From assembly GCA_002299125.1 (NCBI GenBank), contig DBNU01000236.1:1-11504 (forward strand): a DNA stretch of 11,504 nucleotides. The letters are read 5' to 3'. The DNA comes from Proteobacteria bacterium UBA664 (GTDB lineage: Bacteria > Pseudomonadota > Gammaproteobacteria > UBA7966). Below the pieces are notes generated by a model that was not told the DNA's origin, ran no database searches, and worked only from the letters and a program-made list of their open reading frames with translations. Made by a program: the position numbers and the translations under genes. Below, in pieces: positions 5,378-11,504 of the stretch (positions are counted from its first letter, which is position 1; each line of letters starts with the position of its first letter).

Positions 5378-6166
5378 ATGATCCTCTCGCGCAGCCTGCG
5401 TTTCCTGATCCCGGAGCCATCCGCAGGGCAGCGGAATGGCTGGAGCGGCGGGCCACTCGGGGCCGCGGCCGCCTGGGCCGGCGAAGTGACGCTCGCCGTC
5501 GTGGGTGAGCCGGACCCGCGCACGGGCTTCCTTTGCGACATCAAGGCAGTCGACGCCGTGCTGCTGCAAGGCCTGCGCAGCGTTGGTGCCCCCCTGAACG
5601 GTTGGTTCGCCTGGCTGCGCGATCTGGCTGCAAAGCTGGGCGCGCAGGACTTGCCGGCCCGGCCGGCATTTCTCACGCTCAGGCTCGGCACGGGCATCGA
5701 ACTCACCATCGACCCCGCCACGGAGTCCACCATGCACTACACGGAGCAGTTCGAGTTCTCCGCAGCACATCGACTGCACGTGGCAAGCCTCACCGACGAG
5801 GAGAATGTCGCCCTCTTCGGTAAATGCAACAACCCGAATGGCCACGGGCACAATTACGTGGTGGACGTGACCATCGAGGTCAGTGATCCCGCTTGCCCGG
5901 GACACACCCCTACACCGGACTGTCTGGCCCGGGTCGTGCGGCGCGAGGTCATTGACCGGTATGACCACCGCCACCTCAATCTTGATGTGGCCGACTACTC
6001 AACGTTGAACCCGACGGTGGAGAACATCACTGCCACGGTATTCCGGCGTCTGGCGGCAACGCCGGAATTGGGAGCGCATCTCCTGCGGGTTCGTGTCCAC
6101 GAGACGGCCAAGACCTGGGCCGAGGTAGTGCGGGAAGGGCAGAGCTACAGCGGATCCTCGGGGTAG
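5378..6166 (+). CDS. Tandem 6-pyruvoyltetrahydropterin synthase family protein (degenerate N-domain, intact C-domain)
   Basis: A 262-residue protein, about twice the single PTPS domain. The C-terminal domain (about 120-258) has all active-site features: zinc ligands His131 (HRLH), His156 and His158 in KCNNPNGHGHNY (149-160), catalytic Cys150, the Asp196-His197 pair in YDHRHLNLDV (195-204), and pterin-anchoring Glu242 in HET. The KCNNPNGHGHNY spacing is that of tetrahydrobiopterin-type PTPS rather than the usual QueD. The enzyme would convert dihydroneopterin triphosphate to 6-pyruvoyltetrahydropterin or a related product in the cytoplasm. Residues 1-115 look like a second T-fold domain: GEPDPRTGFLCDIKAVDAVL (43-62) matches the post-sheet PTPS segment, but the zinc/Cys region has become NGWSGGPLG (20-28) with no ligands. 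Start support is weak (GAG 8 bases before the ATG), and the frame is open further upstream. The 3' end overlaps the hydrolase gene by 22 bases. Confidence 0.85.
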   Translation: MILSRSLRFLIPEPSAGQRNGWSGGPLGAAAAWAGEVTLAVVGEPDPRTGFLCDIKAVDAVLLQGLRSVGAPLNGWFAWLRDLAAKLGAQDLPARPAFLTLRLGTGIELTIDPATESTMHYTEQFEFSAAHRLHVASLTDEENVALFGKCNNPNGHGHNYVVDVTIEVSDPACPGHTPTPDCLARVVRREVIDRYDHRHLNLDVADYSTLNPTVENITATVFRRLAATPELGAHLLRVRVHETAKTWAEVVREGQSYSGSSG

Positions 6167-7347
6167 ACGACCACTTGAAACTGCGGACGGTCACTGCCGA
6201 TGTAGTGCCTTGCCCGCACTGTGGCGCCGGGCTGCGTCACAGCATCCGCCATGGAACCGCCCCCTGGGGGAGTTGGCGAACGGTCCAGCAGATGGCTCGC
6301 ATGCAATCGATCCACCTGCCAGCGCGCGTGCCGGAAGCTGAGCCAGCCGTTGGCAGGTGCGGTTTCAACCCGTACCGCAGCGTTTTCCGCGCGCGCGAAG
6401 TCGGCCACCATGCCAATGGCATCCACCACGAGTTCAGGTTGATCGAGGTGCATCTGGTGACCACTGTGCTCAGCGACGATGTGCGCGGCACGCGGCACTG
6501 TACTTGCCAGTTCGTGCTGCAACTGCAACCAGATCAGTTCGAAAAGCCCACGACGCGCGGCAGACTCGACGCCCGATTGTTCTGCCGTGTCCTTGCCACG
6601 TGTCAGCACGACCAGCGGCCTGTCAGGCGGGGGCCCGGCGGCGGCCACTTCCGCCGCACTGTCGCGGAACCAGAGGTACTCCTGCGTCATGGCCAGCCTG
6701 GCCTTCGGCGTGAAGCCCACTGCGTACACGGCAGCTCGTACCTCCTCGGGCAGTCCGTCGTGCACCGTAACGCCTGAGTAGACGATACGCCCACTCTTGC
6801 GCGCAGGAGCCGTGTTCATGCGCAGGGGAGATTCCAGATAACGCTGGACCTGCTCGGGGTGCGATGCATCCACCAGCACCAGGCCTGCGGTGCGTTCCGG
6901 AAAGCGACGAGCGAAGAGCTGCGCGGTGTAGCCGCCGAAAGAGTGCCCCACCAGAACATAAGGGCCGGCGATTTCCGCACGCTCGAGCAGCAAGGCCAAC
7001 TCATCGGTGATGCGCGCCGTCGTGCGCGGCTGGGGTCCGGGTTCCGACCAGCCATAACCGGCGCGATCGTAGATGCAGGTGGTGAACTGGCTCGCCAGCG
7101 TGCGCTGCACACTACGCCACTCAAAGGCGAGCGCCCCAAGACCGCTGTCGATCACAACGGTGGGAGAGCCCTCCCCTTCGCACAGCAGATGCAGCCGATG
7201 CGTACCGATATCGATCATACGCCCCGGCGCATCGGGCGAACCATCCATCCGGGCCTCGGCCATCGGCGTCAATACCGACAGGGCGAGGAACACCGCCAAC
7301 GGCCCGGACCAACCGTACCCACGGCCCCTGTCTCGAGAGCGCAACAT
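6145..7347 (-). CDS. Exported alpha/beta-fold hydrolase with C-terminal extension
   Basis: A 400-residue alpha/beta hydrolase. It starts with a basic N-terminus and a hydrophobic stretch (about 13-31) ending in AEA, a likely Sec signal peptide with cleavage near residue 32. The nucleophile elbow is GHSFGG (134-139, Ser136), the catalytic His is probably His297 in HSGHQMHLDQP, and the acid is probably Asp253 in RGKD or Asp160 in LVLVDASHP. The oxyanion region is DSGLGALAFEW (67-77). This matches periplasmic or secreted esterase/lipase-like hydrolases; the substrate is unknown. The fold should end near residue 320. The last 75 or so residues, with 'GWLSFRHARWQVDRLH' and 'QFQVVVYPEDPL', form an extension I do not recognise. 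The ATG at 7347 has a strong GGAGG (7356-7360) 8 bases before it; the 37 extra codons open upstream are noncoding in character. It overlaps the PTPS gene tail to tail. Confidence 0.85.
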   Translation of the reverse strand: MLRSRDRGRGYGWSGPLAVFLALSVLTPMAEARMDGSPDAPGRMIDIGTHRLHLLCEGEGSPTVVIDSGLGALAFEWRSVQRTLASQFTTCIYDRAGYGWSEPGPQPRTTARITDELALLLERAEIAGPYVLVGHSFGGYTAQLFARRFPERTAGLVLVDASHPEQVQRYLESPLRMNTAPARKSGRIVYSGVTVHDGLPEEVRAAVYAVGFTPKARLAMTQEYLWFRDSAAEVAAAGPPPDRPLVVLTRGKDTAEQSGVESAARRGLFELIWLQLQHELASTVPRAAHIVAEHSGHQMHLDQPELVVDAIGMVADFARAENAAVRVETAPANGWLSFRHARWQVDRLHASHLLDRSPTPPGGGSMADAVTQPGATVRARHYIGSDRPQFQVVVYPEDPL

Positions 7348-7415
7348 GATTCGCTCCTCCCCGCCTGCGGCGGATGACCTTGCGTGTAAACCTGACTCGA
7401 AGTGTCCCGGTGCCG

Positions 7416-7435
7416 AGGTCTCAGGTCTGAGGCCT
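7416..7435. repeat. Imperfect palindrome, 9-base arms
   Basis: AGGTCTCAG (7416-7424) and CTGAGGCCT (7427-7435) are inverted around a 2-base centre, with a single T/G mismatch (a wobble pair in RNA). With so small a centre it is better suited to binding a dimeric regulator than to an RNA hairpin. It lies about 70 bases upstream of the hydrolase start. Confidence 0.4.
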
Positions 7436-7644
7436 GCCACCCCTTTGCAGCCAAACATTCACACTTCGCGCCAATCTCCCGTGAACGACTTCGCGACGCT
7501 GCCATTCAGCGTAGACATTGGTGCGCGCACTGGCCTGTGTGACGCAACGACACCCAGTGCGGAGTACATGCACTCCCCTGGTGCGGGACCGGGTCAGCCC
7601 CGTGCTGGTTCCCGTGCCGTCCCCCGGGAAATTCGGCGCAAGCC

Positions 7645-7680
7645 CCACGCTGTATGCAAAGCGTGGCCGTGACGCCACGC
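7645..7680 (+). promoter_or_regulatory. Two overlapping, mutually exclusive hairpins before the RDD gene
   Basis: CCACGCT (7645-7651) pairs perfectly with AGCGTGG (7660-7666). The same right arm, read as GCGTGGC (7661-7667), pairs perfectly with GCCACGC (7674-7680). Only one can form at a time. They end 41 bases before the chosen RDD start. This could be an alternative-structure leader or simply GC-rich repeats; no known riboswitch class was matched. Confidence 0.35.
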
Positions 7681-7721
7681 GCGGCATGTCAACCGGCGTC
7701 CCGCCACGGCATGATGCGGTG

Positions 7722-8186
7722 ATGTCTGCAGCGAACTCATCAGGCGGCTTTCCACGGCTGCCATTCACGGCGCGTTTGGTGCTTCTCATGCGCCGCCTGT
7801 TCGCACTGGCCTACGACCTCTGCGTGCTGACCGGCCTGGCCTTCGTCGCCGCTACGCCCCCGGTCGTGCTGGCCGGCGGTCCACCACAGGGCCTGGGCCT
7901 GGTCGGATTGCAGATCTGGTTATTGCTCGTCTGTGGGGGCTATGTGACCTTTGCCTGGCAACGCAGCGGCATGACGCTCGGCATGCAGGCTTGGGCGCTG
8001 GAGGTTACCGACCGCTGCGGCAACAAGCCGGGGCCGGGGCGTGCGGTACTGCGCTTCCTGTATGCGGTGCCATGCGTTGGCCTGTTCGGCCTCGGTCTGT
8101 GGTGGTCTCTCGTGGATCGTGACGGTCGCGGCCTGCACGACCTCCTGAGTGGTACCGGTGTGCGCAGACGTGCGCCGGACCGGTAA
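7722..8186 (+). CDS. RDD-family integral membrane protein
   Basis: A 154-residue protein with three hydrophobic segments (about 26-51, 58-78 and 108-130). RDD-family marks are the Arg-rich start of helix 1 with Asp inside it (RRLFALAYD, 24-32), the central QRSGMTLGMQAWALEV (80-95) corresponding to the usual 'TPGK...GLRVV' segment, and the end LVDRDGRGLHDLLSGTGV (130-147), which is highly typical. RDD proteins are poorly understood small membrane proteins; some are proposed to transport ions or compatible solutes. The ATG at 7722 has no strong ribosome binding site; an in-frame ATG at 7686 would add 12 residues and is equally poor, and the frame is open further upstream. The gene converges on lptG with a gap of 21 bases and no visible terminator. 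RDD genes are often found beside lptG, so the neighbourhood may be conserved. Confidence 0.85.
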   Translation: MSAANSSGGFPRLPFTARLVLLMRRLFALAYDLCVLTGLAFVAATPPVVLAGGPPQGLGLVGLQIWLLLVCGGYVTFAWQRSGMTLGMQAWALEVTDRCGNKPGPGRAVLRFLYAVPCVGLFGLGLWWSLVDRDGRGLHDLLSGTGVRRRAPDR

Positions 8187-8207
8187 CAGAAGTGCTCGCC
8201 GCGGGCA

Positions 8208-9356
8208 TCACCCGGAACGCATGCGTCGGAACAGCAACGTTGCAGCGCCGATGGCGACGAGACTGGGAAGCAAGGCCGCGAGCAGGGGTGGCAAGCCGTA
8301 GACCACGCCGACGTCGCTCGCTGCCTGGTTGGCCACGTGGAAGACCAGCCCGATGAGCACACCAAGCGGAATGCGCAGCCCCATTCCACCATCACGCGGG
8401 GTGGTGAAGACCAAGGGTATGGCGAGCAGCACCATGGCGGCACTCGCCAGTGGAAAGACATACTTCGCGGCCAGCGCCTGCCGGTAACGCTCGCTGTCCT
8501 GCGCGTTGCGTTCAAGGAAGCTCGCATAGACGTGCAGATCGCGCATGGAGAGCGCTTCGGGTTCCACGGTCACCATGTCGATGAGATCCGGCCTGAGCGG
8601 TGAGCTCCAGGTGGCCGCTGGCAGTTCGTGCAGTTCCACGCGATCTTCCAGAAAGACCCGCTGCCGAACCCCGGAGAGCAACCATTCGCCGTCGATCCAG
8701 CGCGCGGACACCGCCTCGGTGCGCAGGCGCAATCGGTGTTCGGCGTCGAACTCATGAATCAGCACGCCCACCACCTCGCCATCGGGGCGCACACCGCGAA
8801 TGTTGACGAAGCGCTGGCCATCCCGGGCCCAGTAACCCGTGCGCAATTGCAGGGTGTTATCCACGCCCTTGACCAGGGCCTTCAATTGCCGTTCGGCACG
8901 CTGTGATGGCGGCACCGTCAGGTCGGCCACAACCAGCGCCAACGTGCCGAAACACAGCGCTGCAAGAACCGCCGTCGTGACCACCCGCCAGAGGCCCACG
9001 CCGGCCGCGCGCATGGCGGTGATCTCGTTGTTCGTCACGAGCCCACCGACACAGACCAGTGCGCCGATAAGGGCCGCGATGGGCGCCAGTTGTTGGGCGA
9101 GAGTCGGGATCTGATACACCGCGAGCAACAGGGCGATACCCAGGTTGTAGCGCCCGGCCCCCACGTCCTCGAGCTGCTCCAGCATCGCGAAGAAAGTAAA
9201 GATCGCCACCAACGCCACCAGTACCACACATACCTGCTGCAGCAAGGCACCGAAGATGTAGCGATCGAGCAGCCGGCCAGGCTTGAGCACGGCGGACAGT
9301 TCCGCGAGTCGCCTACTGCGACCCCGTGACGCGCCTCTTCGTCTCACCCCGATCAT
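8208..9356 (-). CDS. lptG: LPS export ABC transporter permease LptG
   Basis: A 382-residue permease of the LptB2FG transporter, which extracts lipopolysaccharide from the inner membrane and feeds it to the LptC/LptA bridge. Features include the N-terminal LLDRYI (29-34) as in E. coli LptG, two to three helices, the cytoplasmic coupling segment VTNNEITAMRAAGVG (107-121) that meets LptB, a periplasmic beta-jellyroll domain beginning near YWARDGQRFVNIRGV, and three C-terminal helices with the typical VVYGLPPLLAALLPS. The ATG at 9356 overlaps the lptF stop (ATGA), the usual coupled arrangement; the longer open frame upstream lies inside lptF. Compared with E. coli the protein has about 20 extra basic residues (RRRGASRGRSRR) before the first helix, so a start inside this stretch is possible. 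Confidence 0.95.
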   Translation of the reverse strand: MIGVRRRGASRGRSRRLAELSAVLKPGRLLDRYIFGALLQQVCVVLVALVAIFTFFAMLEQLEDVGAGRYNLGIALLLAVYQIPTLAQQLAPIAALIGALVCVGGLVTNNEITAMRAAGVGLWRVVTTAVLAALCFGTLALVVADLTVPPSQRAERQLKALVKGVDNTLQLRTGYWARDGQRFVNIRGVRPDGEVVGVLIHEFDAEHRLRLRTEAVSARWIDGEWLLSGVRQRVFLEDRVELHELPAATWSSPLRPDLIDMVTVEPEALSMRDLHVYASFLERNAQDSERYRQALAAKYVFPLASAAMVLLAIPLVFTTPRDGGMGLRIPLGVLIGLVFHVANQAASDVGVVYGLPPLLAALLPSLVAIGAATLLFRRMRSG

Positions 9357-10474
9357 CGTACCCCGGCCAACCTGAAAGGCATGCGCGCGCGCCGCAGCCG
9401 ATGCCGGATTGTGGGCCAGAAATAGACCAGCGCCATAATCGCCAGGGCGAGGAGGTGCACCGACCACAAGCCAAGCCACTCCGGTAGCTGCTCGCGTCGC
9501 ACCATGGTTCGGGCTATGCCGAGTACGTTGTTGTAGAGAAAGTAGGCAAGCAATGCGATCAGAATGGGCAGGTCACGCCGCCGGCCACGTCCACTGCCGC
9601 TGCCGACCACCAGTACCGCCAGCAGGCTCAGGTTGAGCGCAACGAAGAGCGGCGCAACACGCCATTGCAGCTCTGCCGCCGCAGCGGGGCTGTCGTCGCC
9701 GAGAAGTTCGAGCGAAGCGCGGGATTTGGTCCGGGTGGGGTCGCCTCCACCCTCACGGGAACCGTGGTCCATGCGCACACGATAGCGCTCGAAGCGCGTG
9801 CTCTCGTTGGAAAGATCGGCGTTCGTACCCTCTTCGCGAGTCCCGTCGCGGAACTCGACCCAGCGCTGCCGGGTGGCCGGGTCGAGAATGAATTCCGCCT
9901 CACGGGCGCGCAGCACATCAAAGCGGTTGCCATCATCTACGTAAAGGAATACGTCCGAAAGCACCCCACCCTCTCGGGCGGCTGCACGGAAATAGAGCAC
10001 GTGATCCGTACCAGAGAGTTCACGGAAGCGGCCTGGAATGAGCGTCGAGGCATCGGAGACCTCGGCGGCCTGCACCCGGATATCCTGCGAGCGCCGTTCG
10101 GCCCAGGGTGTCAGGACTACAGCCACCACGAACAGCAGCAAGCCGACGACCAGACCCAGACGGACCGATGAGGCAAGCAGAAAGCGCATGCCCGATCCGG
10201 CCGCCTGCATGGCGACCAATTCCTGCTCGCGCTGCATCCGTGCGAGGGTGATGAAGATGCCGAGGTAGAGGCAGGCCGGGGTGAGAGTGGGCAGTGCGAT
10301 CACCAGTTGCAGCCAGACCAGCTCGAGCACCACTGCCTGCTGCAGACGGCCGGCAGCGGCATCACCGATGTAGTGGGCCGCGCGGCTTGCGAGATACACT
10401 CCCACCAGACACACGAACACGGCACCGAAGCCGCGCAACATCTCGGAAAGCAGGTAACGGCGCAGGGTGGGCAT
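9353..10474 (-). CDS. lptF: LPS export ABC transporter permease LptF
   Basis: A 373-residue partner permease to LptG in the inner-membrane LPS exporter. It starts MPTLRRYLLSEML, as family members do, with a first helix at about 14-34, two more helices at 50-78 and 100-124, the coupling segment EQELVAMQAAGSG (83-94), a periplasmic beta-rich domain (about 125-270) with VLYFRAA and VFLYVDD strands, then ELQWRVAPLF leading into three C-terminal helices. Where many homologues have a 'PR.GR' turn this one has GSGSGRGRRR, a mild variation. It overlaps lptG by 4 bases and is divergent from pepA. No Shine-Dalgarno is visible before the ATG; a TAGACT box ends 10 bases upstream, so the transcript may have a very short leader. 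The LPS export role is essential in most Gram-negatives. Confidence 0.95.
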   Translation of the reverse strand: MPTLRRYLLSEMLRGFGAVFVCLVGVYLASRAAHYIGDAAAGRLQQAVVLELVWLQLVIALPTLTPACLYLGIFITLARMQREQELVAMQAAGSGMRFLLASSVRLGLVVGLLLFVVAVVLTPWAERRSQDIRVQAAEVSDASTLIPGRFRELSGTDHVLYFRAAAREGGVLSDVFLYVDDGNRFDVLRAREAEFILDPATRQRWVEFRDGTREEGTNADLSNESTRFERYRVRMDHGSREGGGDPTRTKSRASLELLGDDSPAAAAELQWRVAPLFVALNLSLLAVLVVGSGSGRGRRRDLPILIALLAYFLYNNVLGIARTMVRREQLPEWLGLWSVHLLALAIMALVYFWPTIRHRLRRARMPFRLAGVR

Positions 10475-10484
10475 CAGGGCTGGC

Positions 10485-10490
10485 AGTCTA
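10485..10490 (-). promoter_or_regulatory. Candidate -10 box (TAGACT) for lptFG
   Basis: On the minus strand TAGACT (10490-10485) lies 10 bases before the lptF ATG; with 17-base spacing the -35 position would read TAGTGA, a poor match (3 of 6). The same TAGACT is found close to the SDR start. The call is weak. Confidence 0.25.
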
Positions 10491-10609
10491 TTGGGCTGTC
10501 CCGCGGATCACTACCCGTGCGCATCGGCTGAGACGACCCTGCGACCGCGCGGTACCAGAGCCAGGAGCTCTCCTCCTTGGGCTGCCATGGGCGGTCCCGG
10601 TTCATGTGC

Positions 10610-10637
10610 TTGCACGGTCACCCTCAAGGAATACACT
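10610..10637 (+). promoter_or_regulatory. Candidate sigma70-type promoter for pepA
   Basis: TTGCAC (10610-10615) and TACACT (10632-10637) are separated by 16 bases, in the pepA direction, about 80 bases before its start. TACACT matches four of six -10 positions and TTGCAC keeps the TTG of the -35. Transcription would start near 10644, inside the inverted repeat at 10635-10655. Confidence 0.4.
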
Positions 10638-10655
10638 CGCCAGCCACTGGCGAGT
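10635..10655. repeat. Perfect 9-base inverted repeat in the lptF-pepA gap, candidate operator
   Basis: ACTCGCCAG (10635-10643) and CTGGCGAGT (10647-10655) are exact inverted copies around the 3-base centre CCA. The element overlaps the end of the candidate -10 box and the predicted transcription start of pepA, the usual place for a repressor site. It could also form a hairpin at the very 5' end of the pepA mRNA. Confidence 0.55.
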
Positions 10656-10719
10656 TGTCGCGGCCCGCACGCGCGGATTGCCACCCCCAAGCCGTCTGGT
10701 CCCCGTCCGAGGTCACACC

Positions 10720-11504
10720 ATGGAAGTTCTGCTGAAGGTCGCAGTCCCCGCGAAGCTGAAGACGCCCTGCCTCATCGTCGCCGCCTTCGAGGGCGGCGAA
10801 CTGTCACCAACGGCCGCAGCCATCGACGCAGCCGCCGGGGGGATCATCGGGAAGCTGATCCGTCGCGGTGACTTCTCTGGCCGTCCCGGACAGCCACTGG
10901 TTCTGCCCATTGTCGAGGGCGTGGCCGCCGAGCGCGTGATCGTGGTCGGCTGCGGGCGGGCGGCGGAGTTCTCCGAGCGTGGCTATCGCCGGGCGACCCA
11001 GGAGGGCCTGCAGAAGGCCGAGGGGATAGGTGCCAGGGAGGCCGTGCTCACCGTGCCTGAGGTCGCGGTCAGGGATCGCTCCCTCTACTGGCGGGTGCGT
11101 CAGGCGGTCGAGGTGGCGGGAGATGTGAGTTATCGCTTCGATGGCATGAAGTCGCGCAAGGAGGGGTTGCGCGCGCCACTCGAGCGCGTGACCTTGCTGC
11201 TCGGTGAGAAGTCGGCCGAGGCCGAGCGCGCGCTGCTGCACGGCCAGGCCCTCGTGCGGGCAATGGACCGCATGCGCGACCTCGGCAATACCCCGCCCAA
11301 CATCTGCAATCCCACCTGGCTCGCCCAGCAGGCCCGCGCGATCGCGCGCGGCAAGCCGGCGCTCAAGGTCGCCGTCATGGGGCCCGAGCGTCTGCGCACG
11401 CTCGGCATGAACACGCTGCTCGCCGTGGCCCAGGGCTCTGAGCAACCCCCGCAGTTCATCACCCTGGAGTACAAGGGCAGCCGCGCCAGAGCGGCACAGC
11501 CGGT
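10720..11504 (+). CDS. pepA: Leucyl aminopeptidase PepA (N-terminal part, cut by window edge)
   Basis: The first 261 codons of an M17 leucyl aminopeptidase; the rest lies beyond the right edge. The visible part is the N-terminal macro-like domain (MEVLLKVAVPAKLKTPCLIV..., with IVEGVAAERVIVVGCG near residues 66-81) and the start of the catalytic domain, including LGNTPPNICNPTWLAQQA (about 188-205), the linker signature of the family. The metal-binding and catalytic residues lie further on and cannot be checked here. PepA is a cytoplasmic hexameric zinc/manganese peptidase; in E. coli it also binds DNA in Xer recombination and carAB regulation. The ATG at 10720 has GAGG (10709-10712) 7 bases before it. 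Divergence from lptFG is the common gammaproteobacterial arrangement. Confidence 0.93.
   Translation, partial: MEVLLKVAVPAKLKTPCLIVAAFEGGELSPTAAAIDAAAGGIIGKLIRRGDFSGRPGQPLVLPIVEGVAAERVIVVGCGRAAEFSERGYRRATQEGLQKAEGIGAREAVLTVPEVAVRDRSLYWRVRQAVEVAGDVSYRFDGMKSRKEGLRAPLERVTLLLGEKSAEAERALLHGQALVRAMDRMRDLGNTPPNICNPTWLAQQARAIARGKPALKVAVMGPERLRTLGMNTLLAVAQGSEQPPQFITLEYKGSRARAAQP

Larger units (their letters stand above)
7348..7721. other. Noncoding region between divergent hydrolase and RDD genes
   Basis: About 370 bases with no convincing gene; frames across it on both strands are rich in Arg, Pro and Thr and show no motifs. It contains an imperfect palindrome at 7416-7435, a near-palindrome GGAGTACATGCACTCC at 7561-7576 (14 of 16 positions symmetrical), and overlapping hairpins at 7645-7680. 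It must hold the promoters of both flanking genes, but no confident -35/-10 pair was found. Confidence 0.7.

Noticed and set aside
5282..5974. A 230-codon open frame on the minus strand opposite the PTPS gene
   Set aside because: It has no recognisable motif and would overlap the PTPS active-site coding region, which is conserved in the plus frame.
7348..7458. Longer hydrolase start 37 codons upstream
   Set aside because: The extension would bury the signal peptide, and the ATG at 7347 has an ideal GGAGG ribosome binding site at 8-base spacing.
7405..7721. Possible cobalamin riboswitch (GGGAAATTCGGCGCAAGCC near 7626; B12-box-like AGACCTGAGACCT on the minus strand near 7416-7430)
   Set aside because: The two resemblances are on opposite strands, both match only in part, and the conserved core and order of elements are missing.
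7421..7789. A 122-codon open frame on the minus strand
   Set aside because: Its composition is Arg/Thr/Gly-rich without motifs, it overlaps the RDD start region, and it would occupy the leader of the hydrolase gene.
9357..9479. Longer lptG start 41 codons upstream
   Set aside because: The extra codons lie within the end of lptF and encode nothing like an LptG N-terminus; the ATGA overlap at 9356 is the usual coupled start.

Overview
The window is GC-rich DNA, dense with genes, from what is most likely a gammaproteobacterium. The best taxonomic evidence is the right end, where lptF and lptG run divergently from pepA, an arrangement typical of Gammaproteobacteria (also seen in Betaproteobacteria). 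Copies of a dispersed 'GGACTGGATCCCCGCC...GGGATGACGG' hairpin repeat, common in GC-rich proteobacterial genomes, fit this. No rRNA, tRNA, CRISPR array, insertion sequence or phage gene was seen.

Layout. (1) Positions 1-3562, minus strand: a tightly packed run of five genes, read from right to left. They are an integral-membrane GT-C-type glycosyltransferase, a SAM-dependent methyltransferase, a four-helix SMR/EamA-type small membrane protein, a soluble GT2 (polyprenyl-phosphate sugar synthase-like) enzyme and the start of a DUF2304-like small membrane protein. Together they look like a lipid-linked sugar synthase, flippase and periplasmic transferase cassette with a methylating enzyme. (2) 3563-3959: noncoding, with REP-like hairpin repeats and a TTGCGCA/GTTTGCGCAAAC palindrome. 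(3) 3960-4496, plus: a homologue of formaldehyde-activating enzyme (Fae) with Met where the catalytic His is expected. (4) 4547-5260, minus, and 5378-6166, plus: a divergent pair made of a sepiapterin-reductase-like SDR and a two-domain 6-pyruvoyltetrahydropterin synthase (PTPS). (5) 6145-7347, minus: an exported alpha/beta hydrolase whose end overlaps the PTPS gene tail to tail. (6) 7348-7721: noncoding, with several inverted repeats. (7) 7722-8186, plus: an RDD membrane protein. (8) 8208-10474, minus: lptG and lptF, the LPS export permeases. (9) 10720-end, plus: the first part of pepA.

How the genes may work together. Block 1 probably adds a (possibly methylated) sugar to an envelope glycan or lipid on the periplasmic side. 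Blocks 3-4 put a pterin-binding-fold protein (Fae family) next to two enzymes which, in the tetrahydrobiopterin route, follow one another (PTPS then sepiapterin reductase). This suggests a small pterin module, but the three genes are not in one operon, so the link is inferred from proximity and family only. Blocks 8-9 are conserved housekeeping genes. The most unusual items are the His-less Fae homologue and the tandem PTPS, whose two halves have decayed in complementary ways.
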